Position numbers and translations under genes: made by a program | Assembly: GCA_913031555.1 (NCBI GenBank) | Contig: CAJWDO010000026.1 | Span: 1 to 12,208, forward strand | Length of the DNA: 12,208 nt | Direction: 5' to 3' | Origin: an uncultured Alphaproteobacteria bacterium | GTDB lineage: Bacteria > Pseudomonadota > Alphaproteobacteria > Puniceispirillales > Puniceispirillaceae | The notes under the pieces: model-generated | What the model was told of the DNA's origin: nothing | Databases searched by the model: none | Seen by the model: the letters and a program-made list of their open reading frames with translations, nothing else | In this document: positions 1 to 7,013 of the stretch, piece by piece | Layout of the letters: each line of letters begins with the position of its first letter | Numbering within the stretch: position 1 is the first letter of the stretch

Positions 1-503
1 CGCATTATCCGGTTCTCTATACAGGCGCGAACGGCCGGGTGGCGCATGAATGCATCATCGATATCCGCGACATCGAGGATCGAAGCGGCATCAGCAACGA
101 GGATATCGCCAAACGGCTTGTCGATTTCGGCTTCCACGCACCGACCATGTCGTTCCCGGTTGCCGGCACCCTGATGATCGAGCCGACGGAGTCGGAATCG
201 ATCACCGAGATCGACCGCTTCTGTGATGCGATGCTGTCCATCGCCACCGAGATCGGCAAAGTGGAATCTGGCGTCTGGCCGCGCGATGACAACCCGCTGG
301 TCAACGCACCGCATACGGCTGCCGATCTGATGGCCTCGGACTGGGATCATCCTTACAGCCGCGAGGAAGCCGCCAGCCCGGATATGAACCGGCAGGCCAA
401 CAAATACTGGCCGCCTGTCAGCCGCATCGACAATGCCTTTGGCGACCGGAACCTGATTTGTTCCTGCCCGAGCATTGATGAATGGGAAGAAGCGGCGGAA
501 TAA
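1..503 (+). CDS. gcvP: Glycine dehydrogenase (decarboxylating), P-protein, C-terminal part
   Basis: The reading frame is open from base 3 and ends at TAA 501-503; the start lies before the window, so only about 166 C-terminal residues are seen. The P-protein is the PLP enzyme of the glycine cleavage system: it decarboxylates glycine and passes the aminomethyl group to the lipoyl H-protein. Family signatures visible are HYPVLYTGANGRVAHECI at the 5' edge, VDFGFHAPTMSFPVAGTLM, EPTESES and, near the end, ANKYWPPVSRIDNAFGDRN, the conserved C-terminal tail of P-proteins. The PLP lysine lies upstream and is not visible. Whether this is a long single-chain GcvP or the GcvPB subunit of a split enzyme cannot be decided. 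A terminator follows 31 bases after the stop, so this is probably the last gene of its operon. Confidence 0.95.
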   Translation, partial: HYPVLYTGANGRVAHECIIDIRDIEDRSGISNEDIAKRLVDFGFHAPTMSFPVAGTLMIEPTESESITEIDRFCDAMLSIATEIGKVESGVWPRDDNPLVNAPHTAADLMASDWDHPYSREEAASPDMNRQANKYWPPVSRIDNAFGDRNLICSCPSIDEWEEAAE

Positions 504-534
504 GAGACCGGGAAGACCCACGAACATTTTCCGC

Positions 535-558
535 AGGGCCGCCATCAGGCGGCCCTTT
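535..558 (+). terminator. Intrinsic terminator after gcvP
   Basis: A perfect 9-bp stem, AGGGCCGCC (535-543) with GGCGGCCCT (548-556), closes on the tetraloop ATCA and runs into TTT (556-558). It sits 31 bases after the gcvP stop and before the next gene, as expected of a rho-independent terminator. The T tract is short, so termination may be incomplete. Confidence 0.75.
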
Positions 559-616
559 CGGTTTGCCGGTCAATGTGATTTCATCAGCAACCCCGACCGC
601 ACAGCGAGACAGGAAC

Positions 617-2206
617 ATGCGTCACCTTGAATATCCCGGCAGATCACCTGTCGCCGCGCCAAATGGGATGGCAAGCACGTCACACCCGCTGTCCACGCAG
701 GCGGCCATCAGCATCCTTCAGGAAGGCGGCAACGCCCTTGACGCGGCCATCGCCGCCTGCGCCGTACAATGTGTTGTCGAGCCGGAATCGACCGGTATTG
801 GCGGCGACTGCTTTTGCCTTTACGCACCATCCGGGGGTGACAGGGTCATCGCCTTCAACGGGTCGGGCCGGGCGCCGGGCGCGCTCAGCTCCGACTTCCT
901 GTTGGAGAAAAGCATCACAAAGATCGAGCGACAGTCACCACATGCGGTGACAATTCCCGGCGCGGTGGATGCCTGGACGCAGCTGAATCGCGACCATGGC
1001 AGGCTGGATCTTGGCGGGTTACTGGCACCCGCCATTGCCTATGCGCGTGACGGCTATCCGATCACCCAGCGGGTGGCGCGTGATTTCGCCGGCGCGTTCG
1101 AATGGCTGGATGAAGATGCGCGAACGGTCTTTTCCCGTGACGGCGGTCCGATCGCGCTTGGCGCCAGACACGCGCAGCCGGCGCTGGCCGCAACGCTGGA
1201 AAGGATTGGCCGTGACGGGCGGGCCGGTTTCTATGAAGGGTTTGTGGCGGACGAGATTATCGCCAAGCTGCGGGCGCTGGGCGGATGTCACACATCAGAG
1301 GATTTCACCGCCGCCATTGGCGAATATGTTGACCCCATCAGCACCCCGTTTCGTGATCATGACGTCTGGCAATGTCCGCCAAACGGCCAGGGGGTGATCG
1401 CGCTGATGCTGCTGAATATCATGGGCGGTATGGTGCCCGACGCCCGGGGCCCGATCACGCCGGAACGGATGCATCTCGAGATCGAGGCGGGCCGCCTTGC
1501 CTATCGTGACCGCGGCCTCGTGCTGGCCGACCCGGTGCAGGCAAGCGTTCCGGTACACGACATGCTGGACCAGGCCTATGCCGACAGTCTGCGCGGCCAG
1601 ATTACACCCAACCGGCGGCTCGACCCGCTGCCACCAAGCCAGTTGCCACGACATAGCAGCACCGTCTATGTCACCGTGGTTGATCGTGACAGGAATGCCT
1701 GCAGCTTCATCAACTCGCTCTATGACAATTTCGGTTCGGGAATCATGGCCCCTGAAAGCGGTGTCATGCTGCATAATCGCGGTCAGGGATTTGTCGTTGA
1801 CCCCGATCACCCGAACGGCATCACGCCGGGCAAGCGCCCGCTTCACACGCTGATCCCGGGCATGGTGACAAGGGATGGCCGGGTCACCATGAGCTATGGC
1901 GTCATGGGTGGCGAGTATCAGGCTTTCGGGCATATGCAGTTCCTGACCCGCCATTTTGATTATGGGATGGATGTTCAGATGGCGCAGGACATGCCACGAT
2001 ACTTCCCGAACCCGTTCAGCGATCATGTTGAGGTGGAGGCGCCGGTTCCGGAGGATGTTCGCGATGCGCTGCGCCGCCTCGGGCATGATCTTAGGCCGGC
2101 AGGGAAACCCATTGGTGGATCTCAGGCCATCAGCATCGACTGGGAGACCGGTCTTTTGACAGCCGGGTCCGATCCGCGCAAGGATGGTTGCGCAATAGGG
2201 TATTGA
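617..2206 (+). CDS. Gamma-glutamyltransferase-family Ntn-hydrolase (non-canonical, YwrD-like)
   Basis: The 529-residue product belongs to the gamma-glutamyltranspeptidase family, which self-cleaves before a catalytic Thr and then hydrolyses or transfers an acyl/gamma-glutamyl group. Seen: the N-terminal GGNALDAAIAACAV and EPESTGIGGD motifs; the cleavage/nucleophile site STVYVTVVD with Thr349 at the position of E. coli Thr391; FGSGI; and MGGEYQAFGHMQF near the C terminus. I chose ATG 617 because the protein then begins YPGRSPVAAPNGMAST, the usual family N terminus; the frame is open back to 482 but that part is not family-like. Shine-Dalgarno is weak (GAGA, 606-609). No signal peptide is present, unlike periplasmic E. 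coli GGT, so it is probably cytoplasmic. Aligned from memory to E. coli GGT, the gamma-glutamate-binding Asp433, Ser462 and Ser463 become Gly391, His410 and Thr411, so the substrate may not be glutathione. The stop is 24 bases from the oxygenase gene, probably its operon partner. Confidence 0.85.
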   Translation: MRHLEYPGRSPVAAPNGMASTSHPLSTQAAISILQEGGNALDAAIAACAVQCVVEPESTGIGGDCFCLYAPSGGDRVIAFNGSGRAPGALSSDFLLEKSITKIERQSPHAVTIPGAVDAWTQLNRDHGRLDLGGLLAPAIAYARDGYPITQRVARDFAGAFEWLDEDARTVFSRDGGPIALGARHAQPALAATLERIGRDGRAGFYEGFVADEIIAKLRALGGCHTSEDFTAAIGEYVDPISTPFRDHDVWQCPPNGQGVIALMLLNIMGGMVPDARGPITPERMHLEIEAGRLAYRDRGLVLADPVQASVPVHDMLDQAYADSLRGQITPNRRLDPLPPSQLPRHSSTVYVTVVDRDRNACSFINSLYDNFGSGIMAPESGVMLHNRGQGFVVDPDHPNGITPGKRPLHTLIPGMVTRDGRVTMSYGVMGGEYQAFGHMQFLTRHFDYGMDVQMAQDMPRYFPNPFSDHVEVEAPVPEDVRDALRRLGHDLRPAGKPIGGSQAISIDWETGLLTAGSDPRKDGCAIGY

Positions 2207-2230
2207 GCTGTTTCTGGTGGAGGACTGAAA

Positions 2231-3007
2231 ATGCTTGACCGGATCATCGACCCACAGGCCTGTCCGCTTGACGATGCGGCATACATCACCGCCTGCCGGC
2301 AACGCCTTGATGAAGACGGCGTAGTAACGATCCCCGGTTTTCTGCTGGCGCGTACCGTCGCCGACCTTGTCGCCGAGGCAGAGGCCACAGCACCGGAGGC
2401 CTTCTTCACAAGCTCGACGCATAATGTCTATCTGACCGCGCCGGACGCAACACTTGCGCCCGATCATGTCTTCAACCGGCAGATTGACTCATCAAAGGGG
2501 TGCATCACGACCGACCAGGTGCCTACGGGTTCTGCCCTCCACAGCATATATGAGTCAGCCACCTTCCGGGATTTCATCGCCGGCATCGTCGGCGAGGCGG
2601 CGCTTTATGAATATGCCGACCCGCTTTCATCGATCAATGTCCATTACGCGGCGGCGGGACAGGAGCTTGGCTGGCATTTCGACAATTCGTCCTTTGCCGT
2701 GACCTTGCTACTGCAGGCCCCGGAGGCGGGCGGCGAATTCCAGTATGTTCGCGATCTTCGCGACGCCGATGCAGGGGATCTCAATTTCACCGGTGTCGAG
2801 GCGATCCTCAACAATGACCGTGCACCCGATATATTGGAGGTCGTCCCCGGCACGCTGGTGCTGTTTCGGGGGCGCAACTCAATGCACCGGGTCACCCCGA
2901 CCATTGGCGGGCGGACCCGCATTCTGGTTGTTCTTGCGTATAATACCGAACCCGGGGTCGCCCTTTCGGAAGCGGCGCGGATGACCTTCTACGGCCGGCT
3001 TAGCTAG
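2231..3007 (+). CDS. Fe(II)/2-oxoglutarate-dependent oxygenase, BesD/HalD-like
   Basis: The 258-residue product is a predicted non-heme iron, 2-oxoglutarate-dependent oxygenase. Seen: the facial triad HxD in GWHFDNSSF (His149, Asp151), the distal His219 in RNSMHRVTP, and GGRTRILVVLAYN carrying the probable 2-oxoglutarate-binding arginine (Arg228 or Arg230). Length, the LLLQAPEAGGEFQYV segment, the GTLVLFRGRNSMHRV block and the C-terminal ARMTFYGR resemble, from memory, the BesD/HalD group acting on free amino acids. Halogenases of that group carry Gly in place of the Asp ligand so chloride can bind iron; here Asp is present, so hydroxylation is expected. The substrate is unknown. Start ATG 2231 has a good GGAGG at 2219-2223. 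It follows the Ntn-hydrolase gene by 24 bases. Its last 8 bases overlap the convergent lipoprotein gene. Confidence 0.85.
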   Translation: MLDRIIDPQACPLDDAAYITACRQRLDEDGVVTIPGFLLARTVADLVAEAEATAPEAFFTSSTHNVYLTAPDATLAPDHVFNRQIDSSKGCITTDQVPTGSALHSIYESATFRDFIAGIVGEAALYEYADPLSSINVHYAAAGQELGWHFDNSSFAVTLLLQAPEAGGEFQYVRDLRDADAGDLNFTGVEAILNNDRAPDILEVVPGTLVLFRGRNSMHRVTPTIGGRTRILVVLAYNTEPGVALSEAARMTFYGRLS

Positions 3008-3608
3008 TCTTGTCCTTCCGGTAGCGCGCGGTCGCAAGTTCACCAGCAAACACCGTCATCGCCTCGCCAAGCGCGACACCAAGGGCATTGAAACCTTCAG
3101 CCGGCACCTCGCCCACCAGCGGTGCCCAACCCCAGTAGCTTCGCGCCAACAGCACGTCGCCGTCAGAGGTGTTGACCGTTGCGTCGAAATCAACCATCGC
3201 CTCGCCGCCGGGGACATAGGCAAAGCGGGTGACGTTCAGGGCCAGCCGGTAGTCGATTTTGTCAAAGTTGTCACTGGCCCGGAAGGTGGCATCGGCGCTG
3301 GCTTCATTCATCGCTGTCAGAAAGGCCCGCTCGATCAGCGTTGGCGTGCCGCCTACCCACTCTTCTGTCGGATCGGCCCCGGGGGTTGGCGGCGATCCTC
3401 CGTCTTCATCGTCTTCATCGGCGAATCGGTCGGTGCCGTCGACAAGGACAACCGGCCCGGCCGACGACAGACCACCACCACCACCGGCGCAGGCGCCAAG
3501 AAGCAGCGGAAACAACAGGATCATCAGAAACAGCGCGAATAAAGGCGAACGGCACGGGACAGGAACGGCGCCAGTAAGGCGCGACACAGGCATTATTAGA
3601 GGGAGCAT
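3000..3608 (-). CDS. Predicted lipoprotein of unknown function
   Basis: The 202-residue product has a basic, then strongly hydrophobic N terminus ending in the lipobox LLGAC, so it should be lipidated at Cys40 by Lgt/Lsp. Ala at +2 gives no inner-membrane retention signal by the E. coli Lol rule, so it probably goes to the outer membrane, facing the periplasm. After Cys come five glycines (an ACC repeat at 3471-3485 on the plus strand), an acidic Pro-rich linker with FADEDDEDGG, then a folded domain of about 110 residues. The pattern of that domain (YRLALNVTRF, a VDFDATV strand, a terminal AL.EAM..FA.ELA helix) loosely recalls ABC-transport auxiliary lipoproteins (PqiC/YmbA type), but I do not firmly recognise it. 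The start is uncertain: Met1 (3608) or Met6 (3593), neither with a clear Shine-Dalgarno. The 3' end overlaps the oxygenase gene tail to tail. Confidence 0.75.
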   Translation of the reverse strand: MLPLIMPVSRLTGAVPVPCRSPLFALFLMILLFPLLLGACAGGGGGLSSAGPVVLVDGTDRFADEDDEDGGSPPTPGADPTEEWVGGTPTLIERAFLTAMNEASADATFRASDNFDKIDYRLALNVTRFAYVPGGEAMVDFDATVNTSDGDVLLARSYWGWAPLVGEVPAEGFNALGVALGEAMTVFAGELATARYRKDKTS

Positions 3609-3723
3609 TGGCGACAGGCTTCATTGATTGAAACTGTCCGCCGAATATCAATGGTTTTCTAAAAAGTAAAAAATCATAAATAGCTGAATTTATGCAACTT
3701 TGGCGATTGCACCTTTTGGGTTA

Positions 3724-3741
3724 TCTCACTGAAATGTGAGA
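3724..3741. promoter_or_regulatory. Short inverted repeat, possible operator
   Basis: TCTCAC (3724-3729) and GTGAGA (3736-3741) form a perfect dyad around TGAAAT. It lies about 120 bases upstream of the lipoprotein start, within the AT-rich gap, and lacks a T tract, so an operator is more likely than a terminator. No regulator can be assigned. Confidence 0.25.
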
Positions 3742-3785
3742 AGGTGTTAACGTTTCATTATTTTGTAAACATTGGGTTAATTTTA

Positions 3786-3833
3786 GCAAAAGGCTGCCAG
3801 GCGATCGCAAGCTCCGCAGCGCCGCCTGCAGCC
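3786..3833 (-). terminator. Possible terminator of the FAD/Fe-S dehydrogenase gene
   Basis: On the minus strand, GGCTGCAGGCG-type bases at 3823-3833 pair with 3792-3803 (about 11 bp with one bulged base and a loop of 19) and are followed by CTTTTGC. It lies about 65 bases after the TGA at 3898-3900. The bulge, long loop and short T tract make it a weak candidate. Confidence 0.35.
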
Positions 3834-3897
3834 TCTACACCCATATGGGGAATTGGTACGTTAACTATTTGGTCACTCTTGGCTAAACAATTCGATG

Positions 3898-6870
3898 TCA
3901 GGCGTCACGCGTACCGCTCGTCAGCCGGTCAAGATACAACGCCAGGTGCGCTGCCTCACGGCCCGTACCATCGCCAATCTGGCAGCGACAGGACGTGCCA
4001 TCGGCCAGGATCGCCTGATCTGGATCAGCGTCCCGCACCGCCGGCAGCAGGGCTGCCTCGGCCATTTTCATCGAAACATCATAGGTTTCCCGCCCATAAC
4101 CGAAGGCCCCCGCCATGCCGCAACAGGAGGTCTCGATTGTCTCGACCTCGACCCCGGCAAGATCGCGAAGCACGGTTTCGATTGGCTTGACGACATCAAA
4201 AGCTTTCTGGTGACAATGACCGTGAAGCTTTACCCGCCGGGCACCGGCGACATCGCCAGCAATGCCGAGATGGGGGCGATCCTCGGCCAGAAGTTCGGCC
4301 AAAGTCAGCACCGATTCGGCAACGGTTTCGGACTGCGATGATCCAAGCAACGCCGGGATCTCGTCACGAAGCGCCAGCGTGCAGGACGGCTCCAGCCCGA
4401 CAATACGCACCCCGCTGCGGGCCAGCGGGTAGAGCGCCTCGACCAGGCGCTCGGCCTCGGCGCGGGCCGCCGTCACCATGCCGGAGGACAGGTAAGTCCG
4501 GCCACAGCATAGCGGCTTTCCCGATGCCGGGGTGGGCGCGAACACATCATAGCCGGCACGCCGCAGGACGCGGGTGGCGGCGCGCAGATTTTCCGGTTCG
4601 AAATAGCGGTTGAAGGTATCGGCGAACAGCACGATCGGCGTCCCGCTGCCGGTCGGGGTGACGGGAATCTCGCCAGCGCCGAACGCGTTGGCATGCCAGC
4701 GCGGCAGGGCGCGCCTGGTGGTAAAGCCGGTGACCCGCGACACCAGACCGGCAAGGCCCGGCACATGCCGCCACACCCCCTGCAGAAGATTGCTCAAGCT
4801 GGCAAGGCGCGAAGCCATCGGCGCGTAGGCAGGAAGGTAGGCAACCAGCCTGTCATGGAGCGAAATGCCATGCGCCGCCGCGCGCGCCGCCGTCACCTCG
4901 AGCTTCATCCGCGCCATATCGACACCGACCGGACATTCCCGACGGCAGGCCTTGCAGGAGACGCAGAGCTTCATCGTCTCAGCCATGGCATCGCTTGTCA
5001 GCGCGTCCGGGCCCAACTGGCCGGAGATCGCCAGCCGCAGCGAATTGGCCCGGCCCCGCACCGCGTCGCGTTCATTGCGGGTGGCGCGGTAGGACGGGCA
5101 CATCACCCCGCCTTCAAGCTTGCGGCAGGCGCCATTGTTGTTGCACATCTCGACCGCACCCTGCAGGCCGCCGGCGCGCCCCGGCCAGTCGGCCCAGTCA
5201 AGAATGGTATTGTGATCCTCGACACTGTAACCGGGGGCAAAGCGGAACAGCGCGCGGTCATCCATCTTTGGCGCGTCGGTGATCTTTCCCGGGTTGAACA
5301 TGCCGGCGGGATCGAACATCGCCTTGACCTGCCGGAACAGCTCCGGCAACACCGGGCCAAACATGGTGTCGTTGAATTCCGAGCGGACAATGCCATCACC
5401 ATGCTCGCCGGAATGCGAGCCGCCAAATGACCGGACCAGCTCGAACGCCTCCTCGGCGATGGCACGCATCGTGTCGGCGCCGCCCTGCTGTTTCATGTCC
5501 AGCACCGGCCGCACATGAAGACAACCAACCGAGGCATGAGCGTACCAGGTTCCCTTCGCGCCATGCCTGTCGAAAATACGTGTCAGCTTGTCGGTATATT
5601 CCGCAAGGTCCTTGAGTTCGACCGCGCAATCCTCGAGGAAGGAGACCGGCTTGGCCTCGCTTTTCATGCTCATCATGATGTTGAGGCCGGATTTACGCAT
5701 CTCGGCGACGCGTCCCTGCATCGCCGGGTCGATTGCATCGACAACACCGCCGCACCATGCCGCCCCCTTGTTCCAGCCAAAGCCGAGATCAGCCATCATC
5801 GTGTGAAGCTGTTCGAGGCGGCGATGATTTTCCACCATGTCATCCTCGGCGAACTCGACCACCAGAAGCGCCGCCGGGTCGCCGCGCACCACCTCTTCGA
5901 TGGTCTTCTGGAAAATCGGGATCGAACGGCCAAGCGCGATCATCGTGTCATCGACCAGCTCGACCGCCACCGGGTCCAGCGTGACAAGATGCTGCGCCGC
6001 GTCCATTGCCTTGTAGAAGGTCGGGAAATGGCATATCCCCATCAGCTTTTTCGCCGGCAGGGGCCAGAGTTTCAGCTCGATCGCCGTGCTGTAGGCAAGC
6101 GTGCCTTCCGACCCGACAAGAAGATGCGCCAGATTGATGCCGTCGCCGTCCCCGCCACCGGGGCGCAGCGCCATCGCGTCCGGCATCAGCGCGTCGATAT
6201 TATAGCCGCCAACGCGGCGCAGCACGGTCGGGAATCCGTCGAGAATATCCTGGCTGTGGCGGGCGCCCATCTCGAGTAATCGCGGCTGCAGATCGGCCAG
6301 CATGCCTGTCGGCGTCACCTTGCCGATATCGCCGAACCGCGCGCTGGAACCGTCCGACATGATGGCGTCGATGGCGGTGACATTGTCGCGCATCATGCCA
6401 TAGCGGATCGACCTGCCACCACAGCTGTTGTTGCCGGCCATGCCGCCGATGGTGGCACGGCTGGAGGTCGAGACATCGACAGGAAACCACAGCCCGTGCG
6501 GTTTCAGCTGGCGGTTCAGCTCGTCAAGAACGATCCCCGGCTCGACACGGCAGCGCCGCTGTTCGACATCGAGTTCGAGGATGCGGTTCAGATGCCGGCT
6601 GGCATCCATGACGATGGCATTGTTCACCGTCTGCCCGCATTGCGAAGTCCCACCGCCACGCGGCAGCACCGCCAGCCCTTCCCGCCGCGCGAAATCAAGC
6701 GTCGCCTCGACATCGGCCAGGCTTTCCGGCACCACCACAGCATGCGGCATCATCTGATAGATCGAGGCATCGGTGGCATAGCGCCCCCGCGCAAAGACAT
6801 CGTCAAAAAGGGCACCGCTGAGCGCGGCTTTCAACGGGGCAAAGGATGGAACGCGAATGTCGTCAGGCAT
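3898..6870 (-). CDS. FAD-binding and Fe-S-binding oxidoreductase (YdiJ-like D-2-hydroxyacid dehydrogenase)
   Basis: The 990-residue fused flavoprotein/iron-sulfur enzyme is close in length to E. coli YdiJ (about 1018), reported to oxidise D-2-hydroxyglutarate. Domains in order: FAD-binding (PCMH type) with LPRGGGTSQCGQT (about 69-81) and GNNSCGG (146-152); an FAD-oxidase C-terminal substrate domain including GEHGDGIVR; a ferredoxin-like region with Cys576, Cys582 and Cys591 (MCPSYRAT) and then a full CVSCKACRRECP cluster (Cys636, 639, 642, 646); and two CCG domains (PLCCGRTYLSSGM and SCCGMAGAFGYGRETYD) as in GlpC/LutA/GlcF. No membrane segment is seen; electrons probably pass through the Fe-S centres to a carrier or quinone. 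I chose ATG 6870; the frame also allows TTG 6885. A weak GAGAG precedes the ATG. It is divergent from the aminotransferase gene with 143 bases between. The substrate (D-2-hydroxyglutarate, D-lactate or another D-2-hydroxy acid) is inferred from the family only. Confidence 0.9.
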   Translation of the reverse strand: MPDDIRVPSFAPLKAALSGALFDDVFARGRYATDASIYQMMPHAVVVPESLADVEATLDFARREGLAVLPRGGGTSQCGQTVNNAIVMDASRHLNRILELDVEQRRCRVEPGIVLDELNRQLKPHGLWFPVDVSTSSRATIGGMAGNNSCGGRSIRYGMMRDNVTAIDAIMSDGSSARFGDIGKVTPTGMLADLQPRLLEMGARHSQDILDGFPTVLRRVGGYNIDALMPDAMALRPGGGDGDGINLAHLLVGSEGTLAYSTAIELKLWPLPAKKLMGICHFPTFYKAMDAAQHLVTLDPVAVELVDDTMIALGRSIPIFQKTIEEVVRGDPAALLVVEFAEDDMVENHRRLEQLHTMMADLGFGWNKGAAWCGGVVDAIDPAMQGRVAEMRKSGLNIMMSMKSEAKPVSFLEDCAVELKDLAEYTDKLTRIFDRHGAKGTWYAHASVGCLHVRPVLDMKQQGGADTMRAIAEEAFELVRSFGGSHSGEHGDGIVRSEFNDTMFGPVLPELFRQVKAMFDPAGMFNPGKITDAPKMDDRALFRFAPGYSVEDHNTILDWADWPGRAGGLQGAVEMCNNNGACRKLEGGVMCPSYRATRNERDAVRGRANSLRLAISGQLGPDALTSDAMAETMKLCVSCKACRRECPVGVDMARMKLEVTAARAAAHGISLHDRLVAYLPAYAPMASRLASLSNLLQGVWRHVPGLAGLVSRVTGFTTRRALPRWHANAFGAGEIPVTPTGSGTPIVLFADTFNRYFEPENLRAATRVLRRAGYDVFAPTPASGKPLCCGRTYLSSGMVTAARAEAERLVEALYPLARSGVRIVGLEPSCTLALRDEIPALLGSSQSETVAESVLTLAELLAEDRPHLGIAGDVAGARRVKLHGHCHQKAFDVVKPIETVLRDLAGVEVETIETSCCGMAGAFGYGRETYDVSMKMAEAALLPAVRDADPDQAILADGTSCRCQIGDGTGREAAHLALYLDRLTSGTRDA

Positions 6871-6961
6871 GGAATCTCTCGGCAATCGAAACAGGATGAG
6901 GCAACTTCATTGCGGGTGGGCATAGCGTCGCGGCGACATCCACATGGTTGTGCGCGGACCC

Positions 6962-6990
6962 TTAAGAAACTAGGCTATCGCCACTATCAT
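6962..6990 (+). promoter_or_regulatory. Candidate promoter of the aminotransferase operon
   Basis: TTAAGA (6962-6967) and TATCAT (6985-6990) match the sigma-70 boxes at 4 of 6 and 5 of 6 positions with an ideal 17-base spacer, in the divergent gap 24 bases before the aminotransferase ATG. A minus-strand pair TTGGAA/TAGTTT in the same gap is a weaker candidate for the dehydrogenase gene. Confidence 0.35.
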
Positions 6991-7013
6991 TCCAACGCGA
7001 AAGATTACCGCAC

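Larger units (their letters stand above)
3609..3897. other. AT-rich intergenic region
   Basis: This 289-base gap separates two minus-strand genes and is visibly more AT-rich than its surroundings, especially 3640-3790. It should hold the terminator of the large dehydrogenase and the promoter of the lipoprotein gene. On the minus strand, TTGATA followed 17 bases later by ATCAAT (about 3626-3649) is a weak promoter candidate. It also contains a 6-bp dyad at 3724-3741. I see no convincing small gene or structured RNA; the plus-strand open frames here have no family-like sequence. Confidence 0.5.

Noticed and set aside
482..616. N-terminal extension of the GGT-family gene back to 482
   Set aside because: The added residues would cover the gcvP end and the terminator hairpin and do not resemble the family; ATG 617 gives the usual N terminus.
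1295..2467. 390-residue open frame on the minus strand opposite the GGT-family and oxygenase genes
   Set aside because: The plus-strand frames carry clear catalytic motifs over the whole stretch; the antisense product is rich in His, Arg and Cys with no recognisable domain, typical of mirror frames in GC-rich DNA.
2231..3007. A halogenase function for the oxygenase
   Set aside because: The Asp151 iron ligand is present, which normally blocks chloride coordination and leads to hydroxylation.
4693..6279. Two long plus-strand frames (4693-5430 and 5515-6279) opposite the FAD/Fe-S dehydrogenase
   Set aside because: They mirror conserved FAD, Fe-S and linker regions of the real gene and show no protein family of their own.
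6871..6885. TTG start at 6885 for the large dehydrogenase
   Set aside because: ATG 6870 is five codons inside, is preceded by GAGAG and needs no rare start codon; the difference is minor and not fully settled.
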